Translations under genes and position numbers: made by a program
Part shown: positions 38,328 to 46,992 of the stretch, one piece after another
Layout: every line of letters begins with the position of its first letter
Numbering within the stretch: the first letter of the stretch is position 1
Assembly: GCF_014638845.1 (NCBI RefSeq)
Contig: NZ_BMFP01000001.1
Span: 269,327-333,326 of the forward strand
Reading direction: 5' to 3'
DNA length: 64,000 nt
Source of the DNA: Pontibacter amylolyticus
Lineage (GTDB): Bacteria > Bacteroidota > Bacteroidia > Cytophagales > Hymenobacteraceae
The notes under the pieces: generated by a model
Told to the model about the DNA's origin: nothing
Seen by the model: only the letters and a program-made list of their open reading frames with translations
Databases searched by the model: none

Positions 38328-39815
38328 ATGTCTAAGAATTTATTTGCGACGAAATCCGTCGATAAGCTTATAAAGGAATCTGAGAGTGGGGAGCATGGCC
38401 TGAAGCGCACGCTCACCGCCTCCAACCTCACCATGCTTGGTATCGGCGCCATCATAGGAGCCGGAATCTTTGTACTGACAGGCACCGCCGCTGCCAATGC
38501 CGCCGGGCCAGCCATCGTCATATCTTTCCTGATAGCGGGCCTTGGCTGTCTCTTCGCCGGCCTGTGCTACGCCGAGTTTGCCTCTATGATCCCGATCGCC
38601 GGCAGTGCCTATACCTACGGCTATGCCACGCTGGGCGAATTCATTGCCTGGATCATCGGCTGGGACCTTATTCTGGAGTACCTCTTCGGGGCGGCCACCG
38701 TGGCAGTGGGCTGGAGCGGCAACTTTGTGAGCCTCCTCAAATCCCTGGGCATCCACATCCCGGCAACCATCGCCTCTGCCCCGCTCTCCTACAACGGGGG
38801 CACCTTTGAGGCCACGGGCGCCTTCATCAACCTTCCTGCCGTTGTGCTGATTCTTGTCATGACTACACTGCTCGTGGTAGGTATACAGGAGTCGGCTAAG
38901 TTCAACAACATCATCGTGATTGTGAAAGTGGCCATCGTGCTGCTGGTGATAGGCTTCGGTTTCCAGTACGTGAACGCTGAAAACTGGGAGCCGTTTATAC
39001 CTGCCAGAGAGATTCTGTCTGACGGCAGCGGTCGCTACGGCTGGCAGGGTATTGTGGCGGGTGCCGCCATCGTGTTCTTTTCCTACATCGGGTTTGACGC
39101 CGTGAGCACAGCCGCGCAGGAAGCCAAGAACCCGCAACGGGACATGCCCATCGGCATGCTCACCTCCCTGGGAGTTTGCACCCTGCTTTATGTACTCATG
39201 GCACTGGTCATGACTGGTTTGGTGCCTTACGAAATGCTCAACGTGCCGGACCCTGTGCTGGTAGCCCTGGAAGCGGCCGGACCCGGCCTCAAATGGTTGT
39301 ACTTCTTCACCGGCGTGGGAGCTGTGGCCGGTCTTGCTTCAGTGGTGCTGGTGATGCTGATGGGACAGCCCCGCATCTTCTTCGCCATGAGCCGCGACGG
39401 TCTCCTGCCTGCCTTCTTCGGCAAAGTGCACCCCAGATTTAATACGCCTTACGTACCCACTATCATTACAGGTCTGGTAGCTGCCGTTGTGGCGGGCATC
39501 TTCCCTATCGGTCTGCTGGGCGAACTAGTAAGTATCGGTACACTGCTGGCTTTTGTAATTGTGTGCGCCGGCATCATCATCCTGCGTCGCACTAATCCGG
39601 ATATCAAGCGCCCGTTCAAGACGCCTTTCGTTCCGCTGGTGCCCATCCTGGGTATCCTGATCTGCGGCTACATGATGGTGAACCTGGGATGGGACACCTG
39701 GATGCGCCTGATCATATGGATGGCAATCGGCGTGGCGATCTACTTCCTATATGGCCGCAGACACAGCAAACTGCAGCAGCCTACTCCCGAAATCCCCGAA
39801 GAAGTGGTAAGCTAA
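38328..39815 (+). CDS. APC family amino-acid permease (YfnA/CAT-like)
   Basis: 495 aa, 12 helices. Motifs parallel those of the permease at 36073: IIGAGIFVLTGTAAANAAGPAIV, IPIAGSAYTYGYATLGEFIAWIIGWDLILEYLFG, FFSYIGFDAVSTAAQEAKNPQRDMPIGM and QPRIFFAMSRDGLLP. The two are clear paralogues, yet this one lacks the middle insert. The end YFLYGRRHSKLQQP is matched by YFAYGYRNSKLHQP in the other. Probably amino-acid uptake with a proton. Confidence 0.93.
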   Translation: MSKNLFATKSVDKLIKESESGEHGLKRTLTASNLTMLGIGAIIGAGIFVLTGTAAANAAGPAIVISFLIAGLGCLFAGLCYAEFASMIPIAGSAYTYGYATLGEFIAWIIGWDLILEYLFGAATVAVGWSGNFVSLLKSLGIHIPATIASAPLSYNGGTFEATGAFINLPAVVLILVMTTLLVVGIQESAKFNNIIVIVKVAIVLLVIGFGFQYVNAENWEPFIPAREILSDGSGRYGWQGIVAGAAIVFFSYIGFDAVSTAAQEAKNPQRDMPIGMLTSLGVCTLLYVLMALVMTGLVPYEMLNVPDPVLVALEAAGPGLKWLYFFTGVGAVAGLASVVLVMLMGQPRIFFAMSRDGLLPAFFGKVHPRFNTPYVPTIITGLVAAVVAGIFPIGLLGELVSIGTLLAFVIVCAGIIILRRTNPDIKRPFKTPFVPLVPILGILICGYMMVNLGWDTWMRLIIWMAIGVAIYFLYGRRHSKLQQPTPEIPEEVVS

Positions 39816-39840
39816 CAGGTATAGTAACGCATGTGTTGTA

Positions 39841-39880
39841 AGACAGAAAACCCGCTGCCGAAGCAGCGGGTTTTCTGTCT
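39841..39880. terminator. strong bidirectional terminator
   Basis: Perfect 18-bp stem (39841-39858 with 39863-39880) around CGAA, GC-rich core ACCCGCTGC. Lies between convergent operons. Confidence 0.92.
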
Positions 39881-39909
39881 TAAGTGCCTCGGGCAATACC
39901 GGCCTCTTG

Positions 39910-41184
39910 CTAAATCCACTTAACTGCCTGCCGCAATTTTCTTAAGAGCCTGTTGTTTTTCCACATGTTGCTGTTGCGTTGCGAATTCGGTTTTTCTCCG
40001 CCGATCGAGAAGGCATCCTCAATTAGTTGCTGGGCATCCAGCAGGGCGTTGGCGTAGGGCTGATACAGCACACGCTCCGGCAGTTCGCCGGGCTCCTCTT
40101 CCGCGTCCCAGAGTCCGGCCCGGTGCCAGGGTGAAAGATGGTCCCAGTCGGGTCGGTCGATGATGGGGTAGAGACAGATTCCCCACAATGGTATGCCTGC
40201 CTGCAAAACGGCCGCACATTCTTCTGCGACAAAACGGATCCAGTGCGGACGGTCTATACCTGGGTGACTTGTTTCTGTCAGCGCAATGGGCTTCTGGTAA
40301 CGGCTATAAGCCATCTGCAGCAGATCCCGCAAAGGCTGCCACCGCTCGTCCTCGTGTTCATTCACCCAACTCAGTTGTGCGTTTGTGCCAATCTCCCATT
40401 GGTTGCTGTAGTAGTAGTTGAGCCCCAGGATATCCAGGAATTCAGGCCTGCCGCCCAGTTCTGGGCAAATACGACCGCAGAGTATGTCCACCGCCTGAAA
40501 CTGATGCTCCTGGGCCAGTTGTGCCTCGGCCTGCACCTCGGGCGTGCTTCCAAGAGGAGCTACTATATTCACCAGCGGCTCTGTGGTCAGTATTTGCACG
40601 TTCGGATCGATCTCGCGCATGGCTGCTATACCTTCTATGTACGCCCTCATCAAAGCATACTTTACCTCCCAGCCCTGCCTGGTGCAGTATGGAGAAGTGC
40701 CCCGCACATCTCCTCCCAGCCAGGAGATAAAACTCACCTCGTTGATCGGTGTGACCACCAGCGGACCATCCGGGAAATGGGAACGGTAAAACTGCACAAA
40801 GGCACGGCATATGGCGGCAAAACGCCTGGCAAACATGGGATGCAATGGTGTCAGATCATCCGGGTACCCAAAATGGCAGAGGTCCCATACCTGCTGTATG
40901 CCCAATGCCTTGCCCTGCTTGAGCATAGTGCCGACGGTGGTCCAGTCGTACAGGTAGGGCGCTTTCTCCACCTGGCTCCACCGCATACCTTCACGCACTG
41001 TCCTGATATGGAAGGGCGCCAAATTCTCATAGTCCTGCTTCAGCAACGTGAGATGGCCTGTCAGGGTGAGGAAATCCACCCTGTTACCAAAGGCATTGAG
41101 TTTATCAGTGCACTCAAACCCAGCCATCCAGAAGGACTGAAAAGGACTTTCAAGTAGGGATGTGTTCGTTGCGTTATCAGCCAT
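39910..41184 (-). CDS. GH1-like TIM-barrel glycoside hydrolase, linked to galactofuranose genes
   Basis: 424 aa with no signal peptide. The clan A layout is visible: WDLCHFGYPDDL, TPINEVSF with putative acid/base Glu149, DILGLNYYYSNQWE and ALTETSHPG with putative nucleophile Glu304. It resembles beta-glucosidase-like proteins but is distant from classic GH1. The gene follows glf and a glycosyltransferase on the same strand (66-bp gap), so it probably trims or edits the glycan made by them, or acts as a transglycosylase. Substrate unknown. Confidence 0.8.
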   Translation of the reverse strand: MADNATNTSLLESPFQSFWMAGFECTDKLNAFGNRVDFLTLTGHLTLLKQDYENLAPFHIRTVREGMRWSQVEKAPYLYDWTTVGTMLKQGKALGIQQVWDLCHFGYPDDLTPLHPMFARRFAAICRAFVQFYRSHFPDGPLVVTPINEVSFISWLGGDVRGTSPYCTRQGWEVKYALMRAYIEGIAAMREIDPNVQILTTEPLVNIVAPLGSTPEVQAEAQLAQEHQFQAVDILCGRICPELGGRPEFLDILGLNYYYSNQWEIGTNAQLSWVNEHEDERWQPLRDLLQMAYSRYQKPIALTETSHPGIDRPHWIRFVAEECAAVLQAGIPLWGICLYPIIDRPDWDHLSPWHRAGLWDAEEEPGELPERVLYQPYANALLDAQQLIEDAFSIGGEKPNSQRNSNMWKNNRLLRKLRQAVKWI

Positions 41185-41250
41185 AAGCCTGTGGGGTAGG
41201 AATTGCCTGCTACCTGACTGGCAGCAGGCAAAAATGGATGTTCATCTTTA

Positions 41251-42453
41251 TCAGGCGGTTTTGCCGTTGCCTTTGATGCCGGCATGAAACGCTGCCTCGT
41301 CAAGTTTTACGCTATGCCCGTTGTGCCCGACCAAAGCGCTATCCAATAAGGGCAGCACCTCTTCCTGGCACGATAGCTTTTTGTACAGCGTGAGTGCCTG
41401 CGCCACCACCTGGTCCATGTTGTAGTACTTGTAAGTAGCCAGCCTGCCGACAAAGTGAACGCCCGGTGTGGCTTCCGCCAGCTTTTTGTACTGGTTGTAT
41501 ATGGCCGCATTCTCAGGGCGCGGCACCGGGTAATAAGGGTCTCCCTCGGCCTGCGGGTACTCATACACCACACTGGTCTTGGGATGCTGCTGCCCCGTCA
41601 GGTACTTGAACTCCGTGATGCGGGTATAGGCATGCTCGTTGGGGTAGTTGACCACCGCAGCAGGCAGGTGCACCGGTACATTCAGCGTTTCGTGCTTAAA
41701 CTCGAGCGAGCGGTAAGGCAGTTTTCCAAACCTGAAATCAAAGTACTCATCCACCGGCCCTGTATAGATCATCTCTTTGAATGGAATCATGTCGAGTATT
41801 TCGTGATAGTCCGTGTTGAGCATGATCTTGATGTTGGGGTGCGCCAGCAGCTTTTCGAACATGCTGGTATAGCCGTGCAGCGGCATGGCCTGGAAGGTGT
41901 CGGTAAAGTAACGGTCATCGCGGTTGATTCGCACCGGCACGCGGGAAGTCACGGACTTGTCCAGCTCCGAGGGGTCCATGCCCCATTGCTTACGGGTATA
42001 GTTGCGGAAGAACTTTTCGTAAAGCTCGCGTCCCACCTTGCTCACCACCACATCCTCGGAGGTGCGCACCGGCGTTACCTCCTCCGCCACGGATTTAAAG
42101 AAATCATCCACCTCAAAGGAGGTCAGGCTGAGGCCGTACAGTTTGTTGATCGTGTCGAGGTTGATGGGCATGGGCACCAGTTGTCCGTCCACGCTGGCGA
42201 GCACCCGGTGCTCGTAGGGGCGCCAGGCCGTGAACAGGGACAGGTAGTCGAACACCTCCTTTGAGTTGGTGTGGAAAATGTGCGGCCCGTACTTGTGCAC
42301 CAGTATGCCGTCTTCGTTGTAGTGGTCGAAGGCATTGCCGGCAATATGGGGACGCTTGTCAATGATGAGCACTCTTTTATGCAGCTGCGAGGCCAGGCGC
42401 TCGGCGAGGACGCTGCCAGCGAATCCCGCTCCCACGATCAGGTAGTCGAACAT
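41251..42453 (-). CDS. glf: UDP-galactopyranose mutase
   Basis: 400 aa flavoenzyme converting UDP-galactopyranose to UDP-galactofuranose, the donor for galactofuranose in surface polysaccharides. FAD-binding GAGFAGS (8-14), HKYGPHIFHTNSKEVFDYLS, FFRNYTRKQWG, RVPVRINRDDRYFTD and YTGPVDEYFDFRFGKLPYRSLEF are all present and match Glf. It is the middle gene of a three-gene minus-strand unit. Confidence 0.95.
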   Translation of the reverse strand: MFDYLIVGAGFAGSVLAERLASQLHKRVLIIDKRPHIAGNAFDHYNEDGILVHKYGPHIFHTNSKEVFDYLSLFTAWRPYEHRVLASVDGQLVPMPINLDTINKLYGLSLTSFEVDDFFKSVAEEVTPVRTSEDVVVSKVGRELYEKFFRNYTRKQWGMDPSELDKSVTSRVPVRINRDDRYFTDTFQAMPLHGYTSMFEKLLAHPNIKIMLNTDYHEILDMIPFKEMIYTGPVDEYFDFRFGKLPYRSLEFKHETLNVPVHLPAAVVNYPNEHAYTRITEFKYLTGQQHPKTSVVYEYPQAEGDPYYPVPRPENAAIYNQYKKLAEATPGVHFVGRLATYKYYNMDQVVAQALTLYKKLSCQEEVLPLLDSALVGHNGHSVKLDEAAFHAGIKGNGKTA

Positions 42454-42489
42454 ATGGTAATGAATTATAAGGTAAGCGATTACTCCTGA

Positions 42490-43743
42490 TCAGGCTTGTT
42501 GCTGTTTTTTCAATTCCAGAGCACCCACGATAAGATTGGTCATGCTACCCCATGTATTGTCCCAGGAAAGGTCAGTCATGAAACCATCCACCGCAGCCAG
42601 CCACTCTTCATCCTCCTGCTGCGTCAGGGCGTGGTCCACAGCTTTGATAAAGGCCTCGGGGATGGCGGCGATGTGCACCAGACCGGCCTCCCCATAAGGA
42701 CGGACCACATCGCGGATAGGGGTTGACACGACAGGCTTGCCGGCTGCCAGGTACTCGGGTGTTTTGGTCGGGCTGATAAATTCGGTGGACTCATTGATGG
42801 CAAATGGAAGGAGCGCGACATCCCAGCCACTCAGGTAGGCAGGCAGTTCCTTGTAGGACTTCCCTCCCAGGTAGTGGATGTTGGCGTGTCGGGGCAGTGT
42901 GGCCGGATCGATCTTCACTACCGGCCCGATCATAATCAGGTGCCATTCCGGTCTGGCCGTTGCCAGGGCTTCCAGTAGTCCGAGGTCCATGCGTTCGTCA
43001 ATCACCCCAAAGAAACCGATGCGGGGGCCCGGTATACCGGCCTGGTCGGCGGGCTCTGGCAAGCGGGTGCGCGCCTGTACAAAGTGCGCCTTGTCGATGC
43101 TGCTTGGAAAGGCATGCACCTGCGGATGCTGCTTTTTCTTGGCCTCGTACAGGCTTTGCCCTCCCGTAAAAACAAGGTCTGCTTTCTGGAAGAGCGCGCG
43201 CTCCTGTTCTTTAAGCTGGGCCGGCGCAAATCTGAAAGCCGACAATTCATCCATGCAATCATACACGGTGAGTACGGGCGTAAAGTGCGCCGTAAAGCGC
43301 AGGGCCATCGGTGTGTAGTACCAGAAAAGGTAGTGGGTTAGTCGCTGTTCAGCAAACAGCTGGCTCAGTAGGTGGCGTTGGGCTGTTTCCACTGCTTCCA
43401 CGGAGAAGCCATGGGGCATGTGCGGCACGACGAGTTGTACATTCCCTTCGCGCTCCGCCACTTGAAGGCAGGGCTCCTGGGAGTCAGTGAACAGGGGCTC
43501 TTCCACGAAGAAAACACGCACCTGTTTAGCAAAGCGTGAGAGCAGGTGCTGTGGCCGTTGGTACACAAAATCCCAGCGCAGGTGCGAGAAACAGACCACA
43601 TCCGGCATGCTTTGAAAACCGTTAGCTAGTGCTGTCCCTCCAGCAGTTTTTTTATGTGCTACGGTTTCTCTGTCAGAAACCGCACTTGCATTGTCATCGC
43701 CGGTTGATACCGGCGTAATTGATTCAGAGTTTGTTTTAAACAT
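42490..43743 (-). CDS. glycosyltransferase, GT-B fold (TuaH-like)
   Basis: 417 aa. After about 48 low-complexity N-terminal residues comes VVCFSHLRWDFVYQRPQHLLSRFAK, then TVYDCMDELSAF, ADLVFTGGQSLYEAK, RIGFFGVIDERMDLGLLE and ESTEFISPTKTPEYLAAGKPVVSTPI, the donor-site segment with E-Y-L-A-A-G-K. The 'SHLRWDFVYQRPQH' start is typical of a GT branch often found with glf and GH1-like genes. It may transfer galactofuranose or another sugar. First gene of the unit (36 bp before glf). Confidence 0.88.
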   Translation of the reverse strand: MFKTNSESITPVSTGDDNASAVSDRETVAHKKTAGGTALANGFQSMPDVVCFSHLRWDFVYQRPQHLLSRFAKQVRVFFVEEPLFTDSQEPCLQVAEREGNVQLVVPHMPHGFSVEAVETAQRHLLSQLFAEQRLTHYLFWYYTPMALRFTAHFTPVLTVYDCMDELSAFRFAPAQLKEQERALFQKADLVFTGGQSLYEAKKKQHPQVHAFPSSIDKAHFVQARTRLPEPADQAGIPGPRIGFFGVIDERMDLGLLEALATARPEWHLIMIGPVVKIDPATLPRHANIHYLGGKSYKELPAYLSGWDVALLPFAINESTEFISPTKTPEYLAAGKPVVSTPIRDVVRPYGEAGLVHIAAIPEAFIKAVDHALTQQEDEEWLAAVDGFMTDLSWDNTWGSMTNLIVGALELKKQQQA

Positions 43744-43995
43744 AGCGTTTTTAAGAGACTTAAGGCCAGGCTAAAAGTTAGCAACACGAATTGCCAACCT
43801 GATGAGACAAGTTTTACTTCTACGTAAATTGTGATAAATCAACTTAAGAAATTACACGTATTTCCACCGGTTTATACACTTATTAATTACATACTTTATA
43901 CCTACTTTCTGCCACTCCCGAATATACAGGTATCCGATAGGCTGATTTTATAGCAGAATGCCTATTTTGCAGATTAGAAAAAGCAAGTAGCAGGT

Positions 43996-44709
43996 ATGGC
44001 TGATTCACAAGTGGCAGACAAAGAAGGCATTAGGGGGAACGGCATTGGGATGCGCAACGAGCGGTCGCTGCATGCTGCCCTGAAGCAGTGGTACGCCCAG
44101 CCCGGCGATAGCTTTGAAGTACCTGTCGGCGGATTTGTGATTGACCTGGTGCGCGGCGAGCAGTTGGTCGAGATACAGACCCGCAATTTCACCGCCATCC
44201 GACCAAAACTGCAAACCCTCGTACAAGAGCATCGCGTACACGTGCTGCACCCGATCACACTCGAAAAATGGATTGTGCAGGTAGACAAGGCTGGAGGTTC
44301 CATTTTGTCGAGGCGAAAGTCAACTACAAAGGGAGCGCTTACCGACCTGTTCGAAGAGCTCGTTCGACTGCCGGAATTGATGAACCATGCGAACTTCTCC
44401 ATTGAGTTTCCGCTGATACAGGAAGAGGAAGTGCGCTGCAAAGACGGCAAAGGCAGTAAGCGCCGCAAACGCGAAAGTCTGAAGGACAGGCGACTGGTGT
44501 CTGTGGTTTCGTCGAGGGTGTTTAGCAGGAACACCGATTTCCTGGAGTTTCTCCCTCCTTCCCTGGCCCAGCCCTTTTCGAACAAGTGCCTGGCAAAAGC
44601 CACCGGGCTGCCCATGCACCGCTGCCGCCAGATCACGTACTGCCTGCGTAAAATGGATGCGATCGTGGTAGTCGGAAAAAGAGGGAACGAGCTGCTCTAC
44701 GAGTGGTAG
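43996..44709 (+). CDS. conserved unknown with PD-(D/E)xK-like nuclease core and winged-helix-like tail
   Basis: 237 aa, no signal peptide. N-terminal part: RNERSLHAALKQWYA (Glu23), EVPVGGFVIDLVRGEQLVEIQTRNF (Asp50, Glu59-Ile-Gln61) and KLQTLVQEHRVHVLHPI. The D…ExQ pattern after a helix with Glu fits a restriction-endonuclease-like fold. The C-terminal part (about 170-237, FSNKCLAKATGLPMHRCRQITYCLRKMDAIVVVGKRGNELLY) looks like a winged helix. I know it as a widespread uncharacterised type; DNA processing is an inference. It stands alone, divergent from the glycan operon. Confidence 0.65.
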   Translation: MADSQVADKEGIRGNGIGMRNERSLHAALKQWYAQPGDSFEVPVGGFVIDLVRGEQLVEIQTRNFTAIRPKLQTLVQEHRVHVLHPITLEKWIVQVDKAGGSILSRRKSTTKGALTDLFEELVRLPELMNHANFSIEFPLIQEEEVRCKDGKGSKRRKRESLKDRRLVSVVSSRVFSRNTDFLEFLPPSLAQPFSNKCLAKATGLPMHRCRQITYCLRKMDAIVVVGKRGNELLYEW

Positions 44710-44809
44710 TGCGTAAAAAACAAACCCGAAGCCGTCCGATAAATCCGGAAAAACATTATATTGTCATACCTTATACGCAAGTAGTACCTAAACCCTAAAC
44801 TGTACCCTG

Positions 44810-46234
44810 ATGCCATCCATCACGCCTATTAAGACCAACGAAGCTGCTTCACAGTCTACCGAATCAACGCGGGACTATAGAAACTATACCTCTCCGCTGA
44901 TCGTCGTTACGCTCCTCTTCTTTATGTGGGGCTTCATCACCTGTATGAACGACATCCTGATCCCGAAACTGCAGGAAGTGTTTACGCTGCAGCTCTGGCA
45001 GGCCATGCTCATCCAGACAGCTTTTTTTGGGGCCTATTTCATTGTGTCATTCCTCTACTTTATCACTTCCATCGTCAAAGGAGACCCTATTCAGAAGATC
45101 GGGTATAAGAACGGGATTATCATCGGTCTGATCGTGGCGGCCCTGGGCTGTACCCTCTTTTACCCGGCAGCCGAGTTTCACAGCTACGGCCTTTTCCTGA
45201 TGGCTTTGTTTGTGCTGGCATCCGGCATTACGGTGCTGCAGATCACGGCCAACCCCTACGTGGCGATCCTCGGACCGCCCGAAACCTCGTCCAGCCGCAT
45301 GAACCTGTCGCAGGCGCTGAACTCCTTCGGCACCACCATCGCCCCTATTATTGGCGGTTACCTCATCTTCGACCAGGTGGCATCTGCTCAGATAGACACG
45401 GCGGACTCGGTTAAGCTCCCTTACCTGGGACTTGCCGCGCTGCTATTGCTACTGGCTTTGTTAATTAAGGTGGCAAGACTTCCAAGGCTGGAAGGCAGCG
45501 GTAAAATTGAGACTGGCGCCGGCGCGATGAAGCATCCGCACCTGGTGCTGGGTATCATCTGTATTTTTATGTATGTGGGTGGTGAGGTGAGCATTGGCAG
45601 TGCCCTGATCAATTACATCAAACTTCCGCAGATCACCGGTCTGACTGAATCGGAGGCGAAACACTACCTGGCCTTCTATTGGGGTGGTGCCATGATCGGA
45701 CGCTTTTTCGGGGCTGTGGCGCTGAGCACTTTGAAGCGCGCGGGTAAGTTTGCAGTTATGGCCCTGATCGCTTTGGTTACTTTCGTGACGGTATACGCGC
45801 TGTATGACCTCAACCAGGCGATGATCATCCTGGGATTGATTGCAGTAAACGTACTGGTGCTGATGTTGGCCCGCTTTATCCCTAACCGCACCGTGGGCTT
45901 GTTTGCCATGGCCGTGATTGGCTTGCTGCTGATTGGCGTGGTGGCCGAAGGTTCGCTGGCCATGTGGGCGATCATCGCCATTGGTCTGTTCAACTCCATC
46001 ATGTTCCCGACCATCTTTGACCTGGCCATCAAAGGGCTCGGCCGACATACCAGCCAGGGCTCTTCCCTTCTGGTCATGGCTATTGTGGGTGGTGCCATCG
46101 TACCGCCGCTACAAGGCTTGTTCGCCGACTTAACCGGCGACCTGCAGCTTTCCTTCATCATCCCGATGATCTGCTACGCCTACATTGTGTATTATGGCTT
46201 TGTGGGGTATAAAGTGAAGGAGGCTCAGGTATAG
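44810..46234 (+). CDS. sugar MFS transporter (FucP/GluP-type glucose/galactose/fucose permease)
   Basis: 474 aa, 12 helices. The start SPLIVVTLLFFMWGFITCMNDILIPKLQEVF is the hallmark of the FucP family, and QITANPYVAILGPPETSSSRMNLSQALNSFGTTIAP is the conserved part of the first half. It is a proton-coupled importer of hexoses or deoxyhexoses. The GH92 mannosidase gene lies convergent after the repeat region, so mannose is a possible substrate. Ends Val-TAG in GGTATAG. Confidence 0.92.
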   Translation: MPSITPIKTNEAASQSTESTRDYRNYTSPLIVVTLLFFMWGFITCMNDILIPKLQEVFTLQLWQAMLIQTAFFGAYFIVSFLYFITSIVKGDPIQKIGYKNGIIIGLIVAALGCTLFYPAAEFHSYGLFLMALFVLASGITVLQITANPYVAILGPPETSSSRMNLSQALNSFGTTIAPIIGGYLIFDQVASAQIDTADSVKLPYLGLAALLLLLALLIKVARLPRLEGSGKIETGAGAMKHPHLVLGIICIFMYVGGEVSIGSALINYIKLPQITGLTESEAKHYLAFYWGGAMIGRFFGAVALSTLKRAGKFAVMALIALVTFVTVYALYDLNQAMIILGLIAVNVLVLMLARFIPNRTVGLFAMAVIGLLLIGVVAEGSLAMWAIIAIGLFNSIMFPTIFDLAIKGLGRHTSQGSSLLVMAIVGGAIVPPLQGLFADLTGDLQLSFIIPMICYAYIVYYGFVGYKVKEAQV

Positions 46235-46255
46235 CAGAGACTCTGAATTTCAAAT

Positions 46256-46292
46256 AAAAAGAGACCGTGGGATTACCCTGCGGTCTTTTTTT
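46256..46292 (+). terminator. terminator after the sugar transporter gene
   Basis: Imperfect stem AAAAAGAGACCG-TGGG / CCCTG-CGGTCTTTTT followed by T-tract. Confidence 0.75.
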
Positions 46293-46992
46293 GGCTGAAT
46301 CAGGATTCATTTGACGGATTGAGACGCAAAAACCTCGCGGTGTCTTCCAGACCCGCGAGTGTCTGGTGGTGGATTAGTTTGTCTGAATCTTTATATAGGG
46401 CCCCTACCCCAAGGATTTTCAGGATTTATGGATTCACAGGATTCTCGTGCACGATTGTCATCCCCCTACCCCCTTCAAAGGGGGACTTAGCCTTTCCCAC
46501 CTGTCATCCTGAAAGGATCTTGGTTGAAGGGTGGTCAGGCAGTTGCTATGATACACCCCTGCCCCTCTCTTCAAAGAGGGCCCCTACCCCCAAAGGGGAA
46601 TCTTCAGCAGCTGCTTAATTATCAGGTATAGCTGCGTAGTTACAGTAGTTCTTTTACTAGACCGGGTCCAACCACCCCTGCCCCTCCTTGTCTAAGGAGG
46701 GGAGTCTATTGCTGCCACTTTGCAGGTATAAGCGTTTTAGCACATATCACTGGCAGGTAAAGCAATACTAACTTGCACGTCGGCTACAAAGCAAATCACT
46801 TCAACCAAGTGCACTTTTGACGATTTTGTGTTTGAGCGGTCAGCGAGTTTAAAATCGTCTTGATTTTTTTGCCTACTTTTTTTATCAAGAAAAAAAGTAG
46901 GGCCCGCCCGGCCAGGGCAAGCTACAAAGCAATGCAGATTGCTATACCTGCAACAGCCGTAGCTACAAAGCAATACAGTTAGCTATACCTGA
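46293..46992. repeat. repeat-rich intergenic region
   Basis: About 700 bp of mosaic repeats: two AATCAGGATT-type words (46299, 46410), CGTGCACGATTGTC (46445), several CCCCTACCCC and CACCCCTGCCCCTC blocks that fold with nearby GAGGGG or GGGG tracts (46455-46710), a 12-bp-arm inverted repeat CCTACTTTTTTT / AAAAAAAGTAGG (46872-46901), and a direct repeat at 46921-46950 and 46962-46991 (GCTACAAAGCAAT…GCTATACCTG). Open frames across it are repeat-derived, not genes. Confidence 0.75.

Noticed and set aside
40138..41157. 339-codon plus-strand frame opposite the GH1-like gene
   Set aside because: Antisense to the hydrolase, which has NE and TE catalytic motifs; the frame itself has none.
46737..46973. 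Small minus-strand frame in the gap before the mannosidase gene
   Set aside because: It is read through the repeat with CCTACTTTTTTT arms; similar frames are spurious products of this repeat.
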